Source of the DNA: CAYTLQ01 sp964438715
Lineage (GTDB): Bacteria > Bacteroidota > Ignavibacteria > Ignavibacteriales > Ignavibacteriaceae
Direction: 5' to 3'
DNA length: 12,452 nt
NCBI GenBank assembly: GCA_964438715.1
Contig: CAYTLQ010000042.1
Span: 1 to 12,452 of the forward strand
Below are positions 1 through 6,663 of this stretch, one piece after another. Numbering within the stretch: position 1 is the first letter of the stretch; every line of letters begins with the position of its first letter. The translations under genes were made by a program, and so were the position numbers. The notes under the pieces were generated by a model, which was not told the origin of the DNA, ran no database searches, and saw nothing but the letters and a program-made list of their open reading frames with translations.

Positions 1-59
<59 letters not shown>

Positions 60-89
60 ATACTTACTTACGATGATTAGATGTCCTCA

Positions 90-827
90 TTAAAACTGTG
101 AGATGAGATAAATCACAATAAAACCTGTTGCGAAGGAAACAGTAACGAGCTTTTTGTGGTTTTTCCAGATCTCTCCGAGAATGGCATGAAGTGAAAGAAA
201 AATGAATCCTCCGCCAAGATGTGCCTGTATATATCCGATTACCATCATAGATACTTGTTCCTTAAGCAGAAAATGTCCGACAAAAGCGCCAACAAGTGTA
301 GTCATTTCAACGAGAAACACGAACTGAAAAATTTTATTCTTCGGGTAATTTGCTCCCGCCATTAGTGAAGCCAAAGCAACACCTTCCGGAAATTTATGTG
401 CGATGAGTGCAAAAAATACCGAGTGTTGATGTGCGTCTCCGATTTTATCGGAAATAAGCGCAATACCATCAAGGAAGCAATGGAAAGAAAGTGCGGTAAA
501 AAGAAGTAATACAATCTCTGAGAATTTTTTCGTTGCTTGTTCATCGAAATGACTTGCAGAGCAGGCAGGACAGACATGATAATAATAATGGCTAATACCC
601 CACAGCAGTAAATAACCTGTGCCGGCAGATATAAGTAGCTCAATTATGCCTATCGATTTAAATGCTGTCGGGAAAAGGCTTCCCAATGCTGCTGCCATTA
701 GTCCACCTGCGGAAAAGGATATGAGCATACATAAACGATGGTGATCAAGTTTCAGGTGGTAAATGAATAAACCACCTGCCAGAGCAGAGAGTACAGATAA
801 CAATGATTCTAAAATTAACTCAGCCAT
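90..827 (-). CDS. ZIP-family divalent metal transporter
   Basis: Inner-membrane permease of the ZIP (zinc/iron) family, expected to import Zn2+ or a related divalent metal. Counting from the chosen Met, TM1 covers about residues 4-25. The two signature metal-site helices are visible: HCFLDG (H116, D120; TM4) and HKFPEG (H144, E148; TM5). The loop before TM4 is rich in His and Cys (about 80-93, HYYYHVCPACSASH), typical of the metal-binding loop in this family. The length of 245 aa is normal for bacterial ZIPs. An ATG at 872 and a TTG at 881 would extend the N-terminus. I chose 827 because the extension gives an unusually long hydrophobic start and because a possible -10 box overlaps the ATG at 872. 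The gene runs convergently into the tRNA at 1-56 (33-base gap), with no terminator visible between them. The metal cannot be told from sequence. Confidence 0.9.
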   Translation of the reverse strand: MAELILESLLSVLSALAGGLFIYHLKLDHHRLCMLISFSAGGLMAAALGSLFPTAFKSIGIIELLISAGTGYLLLWGISHYYYHVCPACSASHFDEQATKKFSEIVLLLFTALSFHCFLDGIALISDKIGDAHQHSVFFALIAHKFPEGVALASLMAGANYPKNKIFQFVFLVEMTTLVGAFVGHFLLKEQVSMMVIGYIQAHLGGGFIFLSLHAILGEIWKNHKKLVTVSFATGFIVIYLISQF

Positions 828-870
828 ATACAGCAAAAATGTGACCCAAGAAATAAAATTTTTATATCTC

Positions 871-898
871 ATTATACACAATAGCGTTGTCTTTTCAA
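871..898 (-). promoter_or_regulatory. possible sigma70-like promoter of the ZIP gene
   Basis: On the minus strand TTGAAA (898-893) and TATAAT (876-871) are separated by 16 bases. The -10 box overlaps the ATG at 872, so if it is real, translation must start downstream at 827. The pattern is of E. coli type, whereas other promoters in this window look Bacteroidota-like, so it could be a chance match. Confidence 0.35.
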
Positions 899-1000
899 TA
901 GTGAGAGAGGTGAGTATTTTATTTATCTGTCTTTCTTAATGACACTCAATCGAGATGTTAATTCAATTATCAGAAACTTAGAAATCTCTTTCTTTGAGTC

Positions 1001-1031
1001 TTGAATGAGAGTGAAAAATTGCGTAAATTTG
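1001..1031 (+). promoter_or_regulatory. candidate promoter of tRNA-Ser(GGA)
   Basis: TTG (1001-1003) is followed after 20 bases by TAAATTTG (1024-1031), which fits the Bacteroidota -7 consensus TAnnTTTG. The same bases also read as TTGAAT-N17-TAAATT in a sigma70 sense. The predicted start of transcription falls at about 1036-1039, essentially at the mature 5' end of the tRNA. Confidence 0.55.
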
Positions 1032-1038
1032 TTTTTTT

Positions 1039-1125
1039 GGAAAGGTGCAGGAGTGGTTGAACTGGCACGCCTGGAGAGCGTGTGTATGGGAAACCGTACC
1101 GAGGGTTCGAATCCCTCTCTTTCCG
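1039..1125 (+). tRNA. tRNA-Ser (anticodon GGA)
   Basis: This is a complete cloverleaf. The acceptor stem is GGAAAGG (1039-1045) with TCTTTCC (1118-1124), including one G-U pair, and the discriminator is G1125. The anticodon stem is CACGC/GCGTG with loop CTGGAGA, giving anticodon GGA at 1073-1075, which reads UCC and UCU. The long variable arm (GTATGG-GAAA-CCGTAC) and T arm GAGGG-TTCGAAT-CCCTC confirm a serine class II tRNA. The bases after G1125 are CAC, so CCA is not encoded and must be added by a nucleotidyltransferase. This differs from the CGA tRNA at the window start. It is followed at once by a strong terminator. Confidence 0.96.
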
Positions 1126-1144
1126 CACAGAATAATTTAATTTG

Positions 1145-1181
1145 AAAAGGAAGTGCAGGTTAATACCTGCATTTCCTTTTT
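1145..1181 (+). terminator. strong intrinsic terminator after tRNA-Ser(GGA)
   Basis: A 16-bp stem (1145-1160 with 1165-1180) contains one G-U pair (1153/1172) and a TAAT loop. The stem begins with AAAA and ends in a run of five T, so it could act in both directions. It lies 19 bases after the tRNA. Confidence 0.9.
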
Positions 1182-1506
1182 AAAACCGATACATTGCCAG
1201 AGCTCAATTCAGCATGGATACCATTCTTTATATGGAAAGAATTCTATTCCTTCCTTGAAAGTGAAATTACCATAAAAATAGTTTTCGTGAAATAATTACA
1301 AATTACAACTAATTTCAGCAAACTTTAGTGTATTATTAATTTATGTAATACAACAATCGAGTTAAATTTGAATAATCGGTGTAGTAAACTTAAAACGATT
1401 ATATGAATTTCCTAGCTTTTCTGGAATACGATTTTGATGCAAATACAGCAGATTTGTTTTGTTCTCCTGAGGAATAGTTACATTGTTTGATAAATAGTAT
1501 TTTATA
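1182..1506. other. AT-rich intergenic stretch before the relic genes
   Basis: I see no convincing gene here. A -7-like TAAATTTG sits at 1363-1370, with TTTA (1340-1343) 19 bases upstream, a near-consensus Bacteroidota promoter facing the relic genes. Downstream of it a 24-codon ORF runs from ATG 1403 to TAG 1477 (it starts MNFLAFLEYD). Nothing marks it as a real gene; it may be a leader or debris. No copy of the tRNA 3' end (a possible integration scar) is visible. Confidence 0.5.
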
Positions 1507-1811
1507 ATGGAAAAGGCTGATAAATTACGATTATACGAGCAAATTATGTGGGATTATAATATCTCTCCCGAAGATGTAGATGCTGTTCTTACAGGAAAAA
1601 AACTCATGCAGGTCATTATACCCGTGATACATTATTTGTAAAATTATTAGAATCATACTCCTGGTTTACGATTCTACAACTTTTTACAAGTAATGAAATC
1701 CGGGACATGCTGACAAGCGCTTCAATTGAAAAACTTAGATCAGATTCGCTTCGTAAAAAACATGAATTCGTTCAAAAGAGATTACAAAAAATTAAACCAT
1801 CTTCAGGATAG
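1507..1811 (+). pseudogene. frameshifted small partner gene of an AbiEii-like module
   Basis: The frame from ATG 1507 reads MEKADKLRLYEQIMWDYNIS and on to ...VLTGKK, then runs into a stop at TAA after about 44 codons. One frame back, from CAT at 1605, a clear protein continues (HAGHYTRDTLFVKLLESYSW, later ending KRLQKIKPSSG) to TAG at 1809-1811. The break falls at an A7 tract (1596-1602), as if one A had been lost. The rejoined product would be about 101 residues, soluble and mostly helical. From memory, short proteins of this kind precede AbiEii-like nucleotidyltransferases in Bacteroidota; I know no family name or proven function. It overlaps the next relic by 50 bases, as expected of a coupled two-gene module. 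A sequencing indel in the homopolymer could explain this break, but not the stops in the next gene. Confidence 0.75.
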
Positions 1812-2481
1812 ATTTTTTGAATGGTATCGTTCTCTTGAATTACCTTTTTATCTTACAGGTGAGACCGCATTAGGTCGGTGCTATCTACAACATCATTTTA
1901 GTGAAGATCTTGATTTTTTTATGAACTCAGACTCAGAATAACCTTCCGCCATTCTGAAGTTGCAAAAGAATATCAACACACATTTTCAGGTTGATATGCA
2001 GAGGTCTCTTTTTGCAGATGATTATGCCCGTTTATTTATCTCACAAGATAATATTTTTCTTAAACTGGATTTTGTAAATGATGTTAGTTACTATGTGGGG
2101 GAGCCAGTTTCTTTTTTCTTTGGGAAAATTGATCAGCCTGTTAACATTTTAACAAATAAACTTCCTGCAATTATTGGCCGTGATGAACCAAAGGACAATT
2201 TTGATATGATTCATTTAGCACTGAATTATTCTTTTAACTGGAATGAAATATTTGATTTCGCATAACGAAAATCTGTGGTAAACGAAATTGATATTGTACA
2301 AAGATTATATTCATTTCCAATCTCATCATTTCAAAATGTTGATTGGTTACTTCACCCGATTGATTTTAACGATACAAAATACATTCTTTAACAAATCTCA
2401 AATGATTTTTTGCTCGGTAAGGCTAATTCTTTAGGAATTCATAAACCGCCAATTGAATCGGCTCTTCCCTATAAATTTTAA
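1762..2481 (+). pseudogene. decayed AbiEii-like nucleotidyltransferase
   Basis: Read from ATG 1762, one frame stays open in content to TAA 2479-2481 but is cut by three in-frame TAA codons (1939-1941, 2263-2265, 2389-2391). The total is 239 codons before the final stop, about full length for the family. The nucleotidyltransferase core is recognisable: GETALGRCYL at about 33-42 (the family usually has GGTAL, so one Gly is lost) and SEDLDFF at 47-53 with the D-x-D pair D49/D51. Later parts read like the family too (DDYARLFI, a KLDFV segment, a LTNKLPAIIGRDEPKDNFD region). AbiEii proteins are toxins of type IV toxin-antitoxin or abortive-infection systems. With the broken partner upstream, this module is almost certainly dead. 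The position, downstream of a tRNA-Ser and its terminator, fits an old insertion of accessory DNA. Confidence 0.85.
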
Positions 2482-2784
2482 AACACAGACACCGTCTGCA
2501 CATTTAGGAACGACCATTAGATTTTTTGCTTTTACTTCATATTGTCCGGATTTCGTTCTGAGACAATATCCATTTTCCTGCTCAGATTCATTCGTTATGA
2601 AAAGGATAACAAATCTATTATTCTATCACTTATCTAAAAAGTATGAAAAATCTCATAGTGAATGCAGTACGAATGCCATCAGCCATTTTATTTTAAAGTT
2701 ACTATTTTATTTCCTGAATACAGGTTTGTATAGTTTGTTAAGAGGGGTATTTTTGAATCGTAAAAATTATCGTGAAAAATCTTG
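2482..2784. other. intergenic stretch between relic module and MATE gene
   Basis: A plus-strand frame is open here (TTG 2453 to TGA 2785, with an internal ATG at 2598), but its product resembles nothing I know. It begins inside the relic nucleotidyltransferase and spans the predicted MATE promoter at 2725-2755. I treat it as non-coding or debris. The only functional signal I can support is that promoter. Confidence 0.5.
2725..2755 (+). promoter_or_regulatory. Bacteroidota-type promoter of the MATE gene
   Basis: TTTG (2725-2728), 19 bases, then TATTTTTG (2748-2755) match the -33/-7 consensus TTTG...TAnnTTTG. Transcription should start near 2760, giving a leader of about 25 bases to the ATG at 2785. 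This supports that start and argues against the overlapping ORF upstream. Confidence 0.65.
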
Positions 2785-4131
2785 ATGTCATATCAAAAAC
2801 ACATAAAGGAAATGCTTAGTTTGTCCTGGCCGGTAATAATTGGTCAGGTTGGACATGTAATGATGGGAGTAGTTGATAACGCAATGGTGGGACGAGTTTC
2901 ACCTGTTCATCTGGCGGCGGCATCAATAGCAAACGGATTATTTTTTATCATTCTGGTAATTGGCATTGGTATATCCAGTGTGATTTCTCCCTTAGTTGCA
3001 TCTGCGACGGGAGCGAAGCAGGATGACGAGTGTGGCCTGATTTTAAAGCAAGGATTATATGTAAATACCGCAACGGGGATTGTTTTGGTATTTCTGAACC
3101 TGATAGCTGCGGAGATGATACGCTTTATGTCATTACCTTCTGAAGTTGTTGAGCTTGCAGTGCCTTTTTCCAGAATTATCGGACTAACAGCAATACCGGT
3201 TATGCTATTTCAGACTTTCAGGCAGTTTATCGAAGGAATGAAAATTGTTCGTCCGGCAATGATAATTACTCTTACGGCAAATCTTGTAAATGCTTTTTTT
3301 AATTATCTGCTGGTGTTTGGCAGTTTTGGCTTCCCGCGTTTGGAGTTAAACGGTTCAGGATGGGCGACATTAATAGCTCGTGTTTATATGGCAGTGCTAA
3401 TAGTGCTTTTTGTTTTTACGAATGAACGGTTTAGAAAATACATTTCAGGATTATTGATTTTTCGGACAGATAAAGCGACAATAATAAAAATTTTACGACT
3501 TGGCTTGCCTAGTGGTATGCAATATTTTTTCGAGATAGCTTGTTTTTCATTTGCAGCGATTATGGTTGGATGGATAAGCGCAAATGCCCTTGCAGCTCAT
3601 CAGATAGCAATCAGTGTCGCAACCATTACTTATATGGCAGTTGTTGGAATATCTGCGGCGGCAAGTATTCGTGTTGGCAGTTTTTTGGGGGCTAAGGAAT
3701 ATACCGAAATGCGACTTGCCGGTAAAATAGCTTTAGTTCTTGGTGCATCTGTAATGGCTTTCTTTGGGATAATAATAGTCGTATTCAGTAAATATATTCC
3801 CGGGCTTTATGTACATTCACCTGAAGTTGAAGCAATTGCTGGTGAATTATTAATAATTGCAGCACTATTTCAGATTTTTGATGGTACTCAGGCTGTTGGG
3901 CTTGGTGTATTAAGAGGCATTACCGATGTAAAGGCTCCTACGATAATTACTTTCTTCGCTTACTGGATTGTTGGTATTCCTGTAGCATATCTCTTCGGTT
4001 TTATACTGAAATTGGGAGTTGAAGGAATTTGGTGGGGATTGTTATTGGGTTTAGCGGTTTCTGCATTTCTTCTTTCCGGCAGGTTTCTTATCCGCACAAA
4101 AAATCTTATAGTGGGTTATGATGGTCAATAA
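2785..4131 (+). CDS. MATE-family (NorM-like) multidrug efflux transporter
   Basis: Inner-membrane antiporter of 448 aa with about 12 hydrophobic segments in two MatE halves (about 10-205 and 235-440), the usual NorM size. Family members expel cationic drugs or metabolites in exchange for Na+ or H+. Acidic residues at the cation site of NorM appear conserved: D31 (VVDNAMVG), E250 (GMQYFFE) and D366 (FQIFDGTQA). Their spacing matches D36, E255 and D371 of Vibrio cholerae NorM exactly with an offset of five. The motif GLGVLRGITDVK (about 372-383) is typical of the second half. I chose ATG 2785 over the TTG at 2782; it is preceded by a good promoter but no Shine-Dalgarno. It stands as a single-gene unit; the substrate is unknown. 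Confidence 0.95.
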   Translation: MSYQKHIKEMLSLSWPVIIGQVGHVMMGVVDNAMVGRVSPVHLAAASIANGLFFIILVIGIGISSVISPLVASATGAKQDDECGLILKQGLYVNTATGIVLVFLNLIAAEMIRFMSLPSEVVELAVPFSRIIGLTAIPVMLFQTFRQFIEGMKIVRPAMIITLTANLVNAFFNYLLVFGSFGFPRLELNGSGWATLIARVYMAVLIVLFVFTNERFRKYISGLLIFRTDKATIIKILRLGLPSGMQYFFEIACFSFAAIMVGWISANALAAHQIAISVATITYMAVVGISAAASIRVGSFLGAKEYTEMRLAGKIALVLGASVMAFFGIIIVVFSKYIPGLYVHSPEVEAIAGELLIIAALFQIFDGTQAVGLGVLRGITDVKAPTIITFFAYWIVGIPVAYLFGFILKLGVEGIWWGLLLGLAVSAFLLSGRFLIRTKNLIVGYDGQ

Positions 4132-4263
4132 TACTCTGTTTTTACCAATGTGGCGCCGATAAAGTGGATATACATTCCGATATTCCAGCTATCTTACCAT
4201 ACATATAGAAATTAATGACATGGCAGTCTTTAATGATTAAATTGCAACCGAAGTAAAAACACT

Positions 4264-4269
4264 GGAGGA
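4264..4269 (+). promoter_or_regulatory. strong Shine-Dalgarno of the PspC-domain gene
   Basis: GGAGGA lies a few bases before ATG 4273. It is the strongest Shine-Dalgarno in the window, where most genes have none, and it fixes the start of the PspC-domain gene. Confidence 0.75.
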
Positions 4270-4272
4270 AAT

Positions 4273-4686
4273 ATGCAAAAGAGAATTTACCGTTCGAGAA
4301 GAGAAAAAGTTTTTGCAGGCGTGGCAGGAGGACTGGCAGAATACTTTGAGGTCGATCCTGTTTTTATCAGGTTGATATTTATCCTGCTGACATTCTTATC
4401 AGGTATTGGAATTATCGGATACATTGCATGTATATTTCTTATTCCAAAAGAAAGTTTAGTTGCCGCTACAGGCAACACTGAGGCAAAAGTTAGTGTGGAT
4501 AGAGCTCAGGAAGAAAGTGATGAGAAAGCCGGCAATAAGAGAAAAGTAATCGGAACAATTCTTATAGCACTTGGCGGGTTGATTCTTTTAGGAAATTTTA
4601 TACCGAATCTTGATTTTGATGAGATTGGTCCAGTGCTGATGATATTACTCGGTGGTTGGCTAATTTATAGTTCGGTAGAAAAGTAA
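4273..4686 (+). CDS. PspC-domain membrane protein with C-terminal LiaI/LiaF-like TM region
   Basis: 137 aa. Residues 3-60 are a PspC domain: a basic start (RIYRSRREKVFAGVAGGLAEYF, quoted in part: RSRREKVFAGVAGGLAEYF), VDPVFIRLIF, then a hydrophobic helix ending in FLIPKE. A charged linker (about 65-90) leads to two further hydrophobic segments (about 91-134, VIGTILIALGGLILL and MILLGGWLIYSS) like the TM unit of LiaI/LiaF proteins. PspC proteins sense or relay cell-envelope stress in the inner membrane; here that role is inferred from the domain. The next gene starts 10 bases downstream and shares the LiaF-like membrane unit, so the two are probably one transcript and partners in one envelope-stress response. 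No phage-shock pspA or pspB gene is next to them. Confidence 0.88.
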   Translation: MQKRIYRSRREKVFAGVAGGLAEYFEVDPVFIRLIFILLTFLSGIGIIGYIACIFLIPKESLVAATGNTEAKVSVDRAQEESDEKAGNKRKVIGTILIALGGLILLGNFIPNLDFDEIGPVLMILLGGWLIYSSVEK

Positions 4687-4696
4687 GGAAATCATT

Positions 4697-5602
4697 ATGA
4701 ACAGTAGCAGACTATTTTGGGGACTTTTATTTTTGACCCTGGGCGCGGTGTTTTTAGTCCAGAGCTTATTCGATGTAACAGTCGGGTTTCCACAAATGCT
4801 GAAATTCTGGCCTGTATTAATTATTCTTATCGGTATATCCGTTCTATTAAAAAACAAAATGGGTAAGATGATAATTTCAGCTATTGCAGGGATATTTTTA
4901 GCGTTACTTATTGTTAGCCTGATAAACAGACCATTTCACTTTTTTGATCACGAGATAACTTTTTCCGGGAGTGATGTACAGGAAATTTATGAACCGATAA
5001 ATCCGAAATACAGTAGAGTCGATTTTCAATTAAGCGGAGGTGCAGGAGCATTTACTATTTCTGCATCAGATAGTTTTCAATATGAACTTAAATCACCGGG
5101 TACAAATTCCAATTTCCGGATAGATACCAATACCAGTGACAGTACTCTCTATCTTGATGTCGCATTGCGTGATGCTAAGATTGAATTAAACTCAGACGCC
5201 GATGGTATAAGAAACGGACTAATGGCAAAATTGTATAAGGGTCCGGTGTATAATATTAGCGCTGAATTGGGAGCGGCATCTTGTAATTTCGATTTTTCCA
5301 CTTTAAAAGTTAATAATCTACACATTGAAATGGGCGCCGCATCACTTGCATTAAAGTTGGGTATGCCAGACAGTACAACTTCTAATGTAAATATTGAAAT
5401 GGGAGCTTCATCAGTTAGTATCAGTGTTCCAAAAGAAGCGGGTGTGGAAATTGATAGTGAAATGGCGTTAAGTTCAAAAAATTTTAATGGATTTACCAAC
5501 ACTAATGGTGTTTACCGCAGTGAAGGATTTGATAGTTCTCAAAAGAAAATATTTATCCGTGTTGATGGCGGGGTATCTTCTCTCTCTGTTAACAGGTATT
5601 AA
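4697..5602 (+). CDS. LiaF-like membrane protein with beta-repeat (toast-rack-like) domain
   Basis: 301 aa. The first 80 residues form four hydrophobic segments with the LiaI/LiaF-like pattern (LFWGLLFLTLGAVFLVQSLF, then a FWPVLIILIGISVLL segment). Residues from about 95 on form an all-beta domain with three repeats starting at E190 (ELGAASCNF), E211 (EMGAASLAL) and E234 (EMGASSVSI), spaced 21 and 23 residues. Such repeats are typical of the LiaF C-terminus and toast-rack folds. LiaF proteins restrain envelope-stress two-component systems in Firmicutes; no LiaRS-like genes are seen here, so the target is unknown. A weak AAGGAA precedes ATG 4697. Being 10 bases behind the PspC-domain gene and followed by a terminator, it closes a two-gene operon. 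Confidence 0.85.
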   Translation: MNSSRLFWGLLFLTLGAVFLVQSLFDVTVGFPQMLKFWPVLIILIGISVLLKNKMGKMIISAIAGIFLALLIVSLINRPFHFFDHEITFSGSDVQEIYEPINPKYSRVDFQLSGGAGAFTISASDSFQYELKSPGTNSNFRIDTNTSDSTLYLDVALRDAKIELNSDADGIRNGLMAKLYKGPVYNISAELGAASCNFDFSTLKVNNLHIEMGAASLALKLGMPDSTTSNVNIEMGASSVSISVPKEAGVEIDSEMALSSKNFNGFTNTNGVYRSEGFDSSQKKIFIRVDGGVSSLSVNRY

Positions 5603-5608
5603 GTTTTT

Positions 5609-5645
5609 GGGTTGGCGGTATTAACTGCCAACCCAGATGATTTTT
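5609..5645 (+). terminator. intrinsic terminator after the LiaF-like gene
   Basis: An 11-bp stem GGGTTGGCGGT (5609-5619) pairs with ACTGCCAACCC (5624-5634), with one G-U pair and an ATTA loop. A run of five T (5641-5645) follows six bases later. The hairpin begins 7 bases after the stop codon. The T run is slightly distant, but the stem is strong. Confidence 0.75.
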
Positions 5646-5785
5646 CCTCATAATTTCTTACTAAATAAAATTCAGCTTACACAAATAACCTTTATTACAG
5701 CGAATTGATATATCTGTTGATTTGTCCTTAGTCACACAAAGAGGCTAATCATTTTGTCCCGCTTATAAAGTCACAATGAATAAAG

Positions 5786-5817
5786 TTTGAATAATTAATA
5801 TTATGTATGTAACTTTA
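5786..5817 (+). promoter_or_regulatory. candidate promoter of the four-cysteine protein gene
   Basis: TTTG (5786-5789), 20 bases, then TAACTTTA (5810-5817) match the Bacteroidota consensus in all but the last base. The predicted start of transcription is within about 10 bases of ATG 5831, so the leader would be very short. Confidence 0.45.
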
Positions 5818-5830
5818 AGAAAATAATAAA

Positions 5831-6574
5831 ATGAAAATTACTGAGCTGGAACAAATGGAAAGGACATTCGACCAAAAACAAAACGAACTTCAGTTTGTTT
5901 ATACATTTCGTTTCAGCGATGGTACAGAGAAAGAATTTTTTTTAAGGGTCGAAAAAGAGTCACTTAATATTATTCAACACGATGATATAAGGTTACCTGA
6001 TTGGGCGAAACTTGAGAATTTTAAGTGCCCGCATTGTCCGCTAAACGAGTCTGAGTACCCCTACTGTCCTGTAGCAGTAAATCTCGTTAAAATAATTGAT
6101 GAATTCAAAAAACTGCCTTCATTCCAGAATGCAGAAATTTCTGTTGAAACAAATGCCCGAAACTATTCAAAATATACTACTCTTCAATCCGGGGTGAGTT
6201 CATTACTGGGTATATTAATGGTATCTTCGGGTTGTCCTATAATGGGGAGGCTGAAACCACTTCTTTATTTTCATTTACCCTTTGCAACATTAGAAGAAAC
6301 CCAGATTCGGGCTCTTTCTCTTTATTTGCTTTCACAATATGTTCGATGGAAAAAAGGAGACAAACCTGATTGGGAAATGGTTAATTTGGTGAATTATTAT
6401 GAGGACATTAGGATTTTAAATCACAATGTTTCAAAAAAAATTGCAAACCTTGAAGAGATGGATACGAGTATCAATTCATTGGTAATACTTAATAATTTTG
6501 CCGATTATGTTACATTTACCATTGATGAAAAAATGATCGAAGAAATTGAGTTTTACCTAAAAGATTTTCTTTGA
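5831..6574 (+). CDS. conserved hypothetical protein with four conserved-looking cysteines
   Basis: 247 aa, soluble, no signal peptide or TM helix. Residues about 20-50 are a beta-rich start (FRFSDGTEKEFFLRV). Then come C66-x-x-C69 (KCPHCPL), C79 (YCPVAVNL) and a later C135 in SSGCPIMGRL, directly before the segment FHLPFATLEETQIRALSLYL (144-166 region). The rest is helical. I recall similar proteins with CP-CPL, CPVA, SGCP and HLPFAT segments in Geobacter-like and other anaerobic or environmental bacteria, but I cannot give a family name or function. The cysteine set could bind a metal or iron-sulfur cluster or act in redox; this is inference. It appears monocistronic, with its own promoter and a possible weak terminator. 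Confidence 0.85.
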   Translation: MKITELEQMERTFDQKQNELQFVYTFRFSDGTEKEFFLRVEKESLNIIQHDDIRLPDWAKLENFKCPHCPLNESEYPYCPVAVNLVKIIDEFKKLPSFQNAEISVETNARNYSKYTTLQSGVSSLLGILMVSSGCPIMGRLKPLLYFHLPFATLEETQIRALSLYLLSQYVRWKKGDKPDWEMVNLVNYYEDIRILNHNVSKKIANLEEMDTSINSLVILNNFADYVTFTIDEKMIEEIEFYLKDFL

Positions 6575-6575
6575 G

Positions 6576-6612
6576 GGTAAAAAACCTCTCGTACCTCTTT
6601 ACCATCTTTTTT
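6576..6612 (+). terminator. possible weak terminator
   Basis: GGTAAA (6576-6581) can pair with TTTACC (6598-6603), followed within three bases by six T (6607-6612). The stem is only 6 bp and AT-rich with a 16-base loop, so activity is doubtful. Confidence 0.3.
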
Positions 6613-6663
6613 CACACATCTATTTTCCATACCTTAATTTTTTTAATTTTATAAATTCCTGCA

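Noticed and set aside
1939..2391. Stop-codon reassignment (TAA read as sense) to rescue the AbiEii-like gene
   Set aside because: Many intact genes in the window end in TAA (for example MATE, PspC-domain, LiaF-like, rimP), and the partner gene is also broken. Ordinary decay explains it.
1126..2784. Prophage or island attachment repeat of the tRNA-Ser(GGA) 3' end
   Set aside because: No second copy of the T-arm/acceptor sequence is visible downstream, and no integrase gene is present.
2453..2785. Open plus-strand frame of 110 codons before the MATE gene
   Set aside because: It starts with TTG inside the relic nucleotidyltransferase, spans a good promoter at 2725-2755, and its product has no recognisable features. 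Its 1-base overlap with the MATE ATG is not enough support.
5149..5502. Antisense open frame of 117 codons inside the LiaF-like gene
   Set aside because: It is a shadow of the repeat-bearing coding frame on the plus strand, with low complexity and no family resemblance. The same holds for the other short antisense frames.
6575..6663. preQ1 riboswitch upstream of yhhQ
   Set aside because: I looked for the compact preQ1 pseudoknot with its A-rich tail. The GAGG/CCTC and GGTAAA/TTTACC pairings present do not form it, and the T run suggests at most a weak terminator.
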